Positions 62,111 through 64,000 of a stretch of DNA of 64,000 nt are shown here, one piece after another. The stretch's first letter is position 1. Each line of letters opens with the position of its first letter. The translations under genes were made by a program, and so were the position numbers. Below the pieces are notes generated by a model. It was given only the letters and a program-made list of their open reading frames with translations, searched no databases and was not told the DNA's origin. This DNA is from Salticus scenicus (Eukaryota > Arthropoda > Arachnida > Araneae > Salticidae). The stretch lies in assembly GCA_963930645.1 (NCBI GenBank), contig OZ005660.1:202768927-202832926 (forward strand), read 5' to 3'.

Positions 62111-63826
62111 CCTTATCGCTTCCCTAATGATTTTAAGAAATCTTGATCTGAAGCTAATCCGGTCAAGATAAGAGCAATAAGCAACAATAATATTCCTAAA
62201 AACACATTTTTTTCACTGTACATTCTCAGGATGTCATTTTATTCTGAGGATATCCTATGGATGTACGATGTGTTGTTAGGGCGGTTTCTGTTTCTTTTAC
62301 AAAATGTCGCCAAAACTCAAATACACAGTAATAGAAGGTCTATGAACACTTTATATTCACTTCTTGAATGATTATAGCAGTTTATCGCTAAACAAACTTC
62401 CATATAATAGTTTATTTAACTAAAATTAGAAAATATAATAAAATAAGTTACTCTAAAGTAACGTAAGACGATAAAAAAAATGTTTGTGGTTTGTTTATCA
62501 GAGAAATGCGCTGGGTACATGCGACAACCCTAAGGCAACAAAATGCCTGATGTGCCAGCTCGTATATATAGGAGCCTTACATCTGTGATATCGCAAATCA
62601 CATATTATCTCTTAAATTTAATTCCTATTTTTATAAAAAGCGATTCTAAAAACAGTATAGCATTTAAAAATCAAATCACTTGCGGTTTCTTTGCATCGAA
62701 TATATCTAATTTAATCTCTCTGTTTCTTGCAATAATAATAATAATAATAATAATAAAAGGAGAAAAAGCGATTCTTTTTCAATATGCTGGTCAATGTCAA
62801 TCTTCTCACCTCAGTAAAGTGAAGCAGAGTAAGTTTTCGCTGATGTGTCACTTTTGAAGCAAAGAACAGGTGCGCTTTTGAAGAAAAATTAAATAGTTCG
62901 AATTTAAGGCTAATAATTACAAGGCAAGGGTGTGTGAAAGCATAACATGTAAAAGTGAATAAATTCGTGTGGTTAAATTCATAACGTACATCTTAACTTT
63001 CTCCTGAAATCGTAACGATATTTTTGGCTAAAATTAGGGTCGCCAATACATTTTTAAAAGATACATTGATTAAAGTACAACTGAAAAAATTGGGTGTTGT
63101 TCTTGATTACTTTCTGATTGAGGTTTGTCGGGTATATTGTGGTTTTTGATGAGAAATAACTGAGCCAAACTTTAGCACTTTTACTTGAGCTTTTGTGATG
63201 CAAAGACGCATCGTTTTATCTGTACTCCCCGTGTCCCCGTCCACTTTAGAAAAAAAAAAAAAAAAATATATATATATCATGAAAATTTTGTAAAATCATG
63301 ACTGCTTACTCGCGCTATATTTTGGTAATAACATTGGAATAATCCTTCACAACTTAAAATAAATAAAGGATTTTAGTCAGTGGAATCTTGATTATTGCTT
63401 TAATAACGCAAATTGCGGCCATTTGATTGAATGGATATGCAAAGTTTCTCGCTCTATTTTGGTATTATATCTCTTCATTAAATAACTAAATTTTTAATCA
63501 TCAAACTGAATTTTTGAATGAATAATATTTCTGCATCACAAACCATCTAATTAAACAGATCAATAAACAATTATAACAACATCTTCTTTCCAGGACATTT
63601 AATGGACATCTTGAGGATAAGATAGACACCTTTAGTATGTAATGTGGATGAAAGGGATATCTTTAGGAGGAACTGTGTATAAATGTGTTTGTAGGGTTAA
63701 TTCATTTGTAAGAAAATGGCCTGTTATTCTTCGATAACCCCTTAGTCAAAGGTCTAGTATTGCAGACAATCTCTAACGATGAAAATTAAAATATTATTTT
63801 ACCGTCTGCTGCGTTTGTATCACAGC
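62111..63826. other. No gene recognised
   Basis: Includes an ATA/AAT microsatellite (62731-62756) that creates an isoleucine run in a 104-codon frame (62543-62857), which I do not call. A poly-A/TA tract lies at 63248-63278. No SLC22 exon with the required phase was found. Confidence 0.4.
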
Positions 63827-64000
63827 ATCTGGGCCCGATTAACCTCACAACTGAGGGGAAGCACAAATCCATTTGGGGGCACCCACTGACTGCTTAGTCT
63901 AGAGACTCATACAAACATCTCGAAAAATTTATAAATTTTTCATTAAATTTTGTAGTTACCTGGAATTGGAGACAAGTAAATTCGTTTAAAATGTAGACAA
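63827..64000 (+). mobile_element. hAT-family end running off the window
   Basis: TGGGCCCGATTAACCTCACA, GAGGGGAAGCAC and TTTGGGGGCACCC align with the 5' end of the hAT element at 48421. The other end lies beyond the window. Confidence 0.45.

Noticed and set aside
62543..62857. 104-codon frame as the next SLC22 exon
   Set aside because: It contains an isoleucine run from an ATA microsatellite, has no MFS similarity and lacks a phase-1 acceptor.
63580..63620. TTTCCAG acceptor-like site as SLC22 exon 9
   Set aside because: The frame required by the phase-1 donor at 57935 reaches a stop within about a dozen codons, with no membrane segment.

Overview
The window is eukaryotic nuclear DNA: AT-rich, intron-rich, full of microsatellites and packed with transposable-element (TE) debris. 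Tc1/mariner relatives, Penelope-like retroelement ends with hammerhead-ribozyme motifs, tRNA-derived SINE-like pieces and an arthropod-type TATA/initiator promoter point to an arthropod. A chelicerate such as a spider is my best guess, which is inference.

One conserved gene is clear. Eight coding exons on the + strand, from 29890 to 57935, encode about the first 425 residues of a multi-pass transporter of the SLC22 (organic cation/anion transporter) group of the major facilitator superfamily. The start ATG, all seven GT-AG junctions and their phases can be read. The 3' exons lie beyond the window. A second candidate is a 190-codon open exon on the - strand (22001-22573), with an N-terminal membrane segment, an internal repeat and a basic, cysteine-rich tail. 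I do not recognise it.

Most of the rest is repeats. 0-10 kb holds Penelope-like fragments, a 1.6-kb Tc1/mariner-relative transposon with a nested SINE-like insertion, and nested MITEs. 10-29 kb is dominated by tandem-repeat elements with units of about 120-190 bp. The SLC22 introns (30-58 kb) carry a complete but broken mariner, palindromic MITEs of the Tc1/pogo (TA), piggyBac-like (TTAA), hAT (8-bp) and Harbinger-like (TTA) classes, and more tandem-repeat elements. 58-64 kb holds another such element, a 120-bp tandem array and a decayed transposase split by a hAT MITE.

The most interesting pattern is structural. At least five sequence-unrelated or weakly related repeat families here (A, B, C, D and F) share one plan. 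A 5' subterminal motif of 12-15 nt, often preceded by a short palindrome, is complementary to the 3' arm of a hairpin at the other end. Between them lie tandem repeats and usually a microsatellite. This matches the published plan of Helentron-associated (HINE/DINE-like) elements. A second theme is hammerhead ribozyme motifs at Penelope-like element ends. One of them (93-146) has all core boxes and three formable stems.
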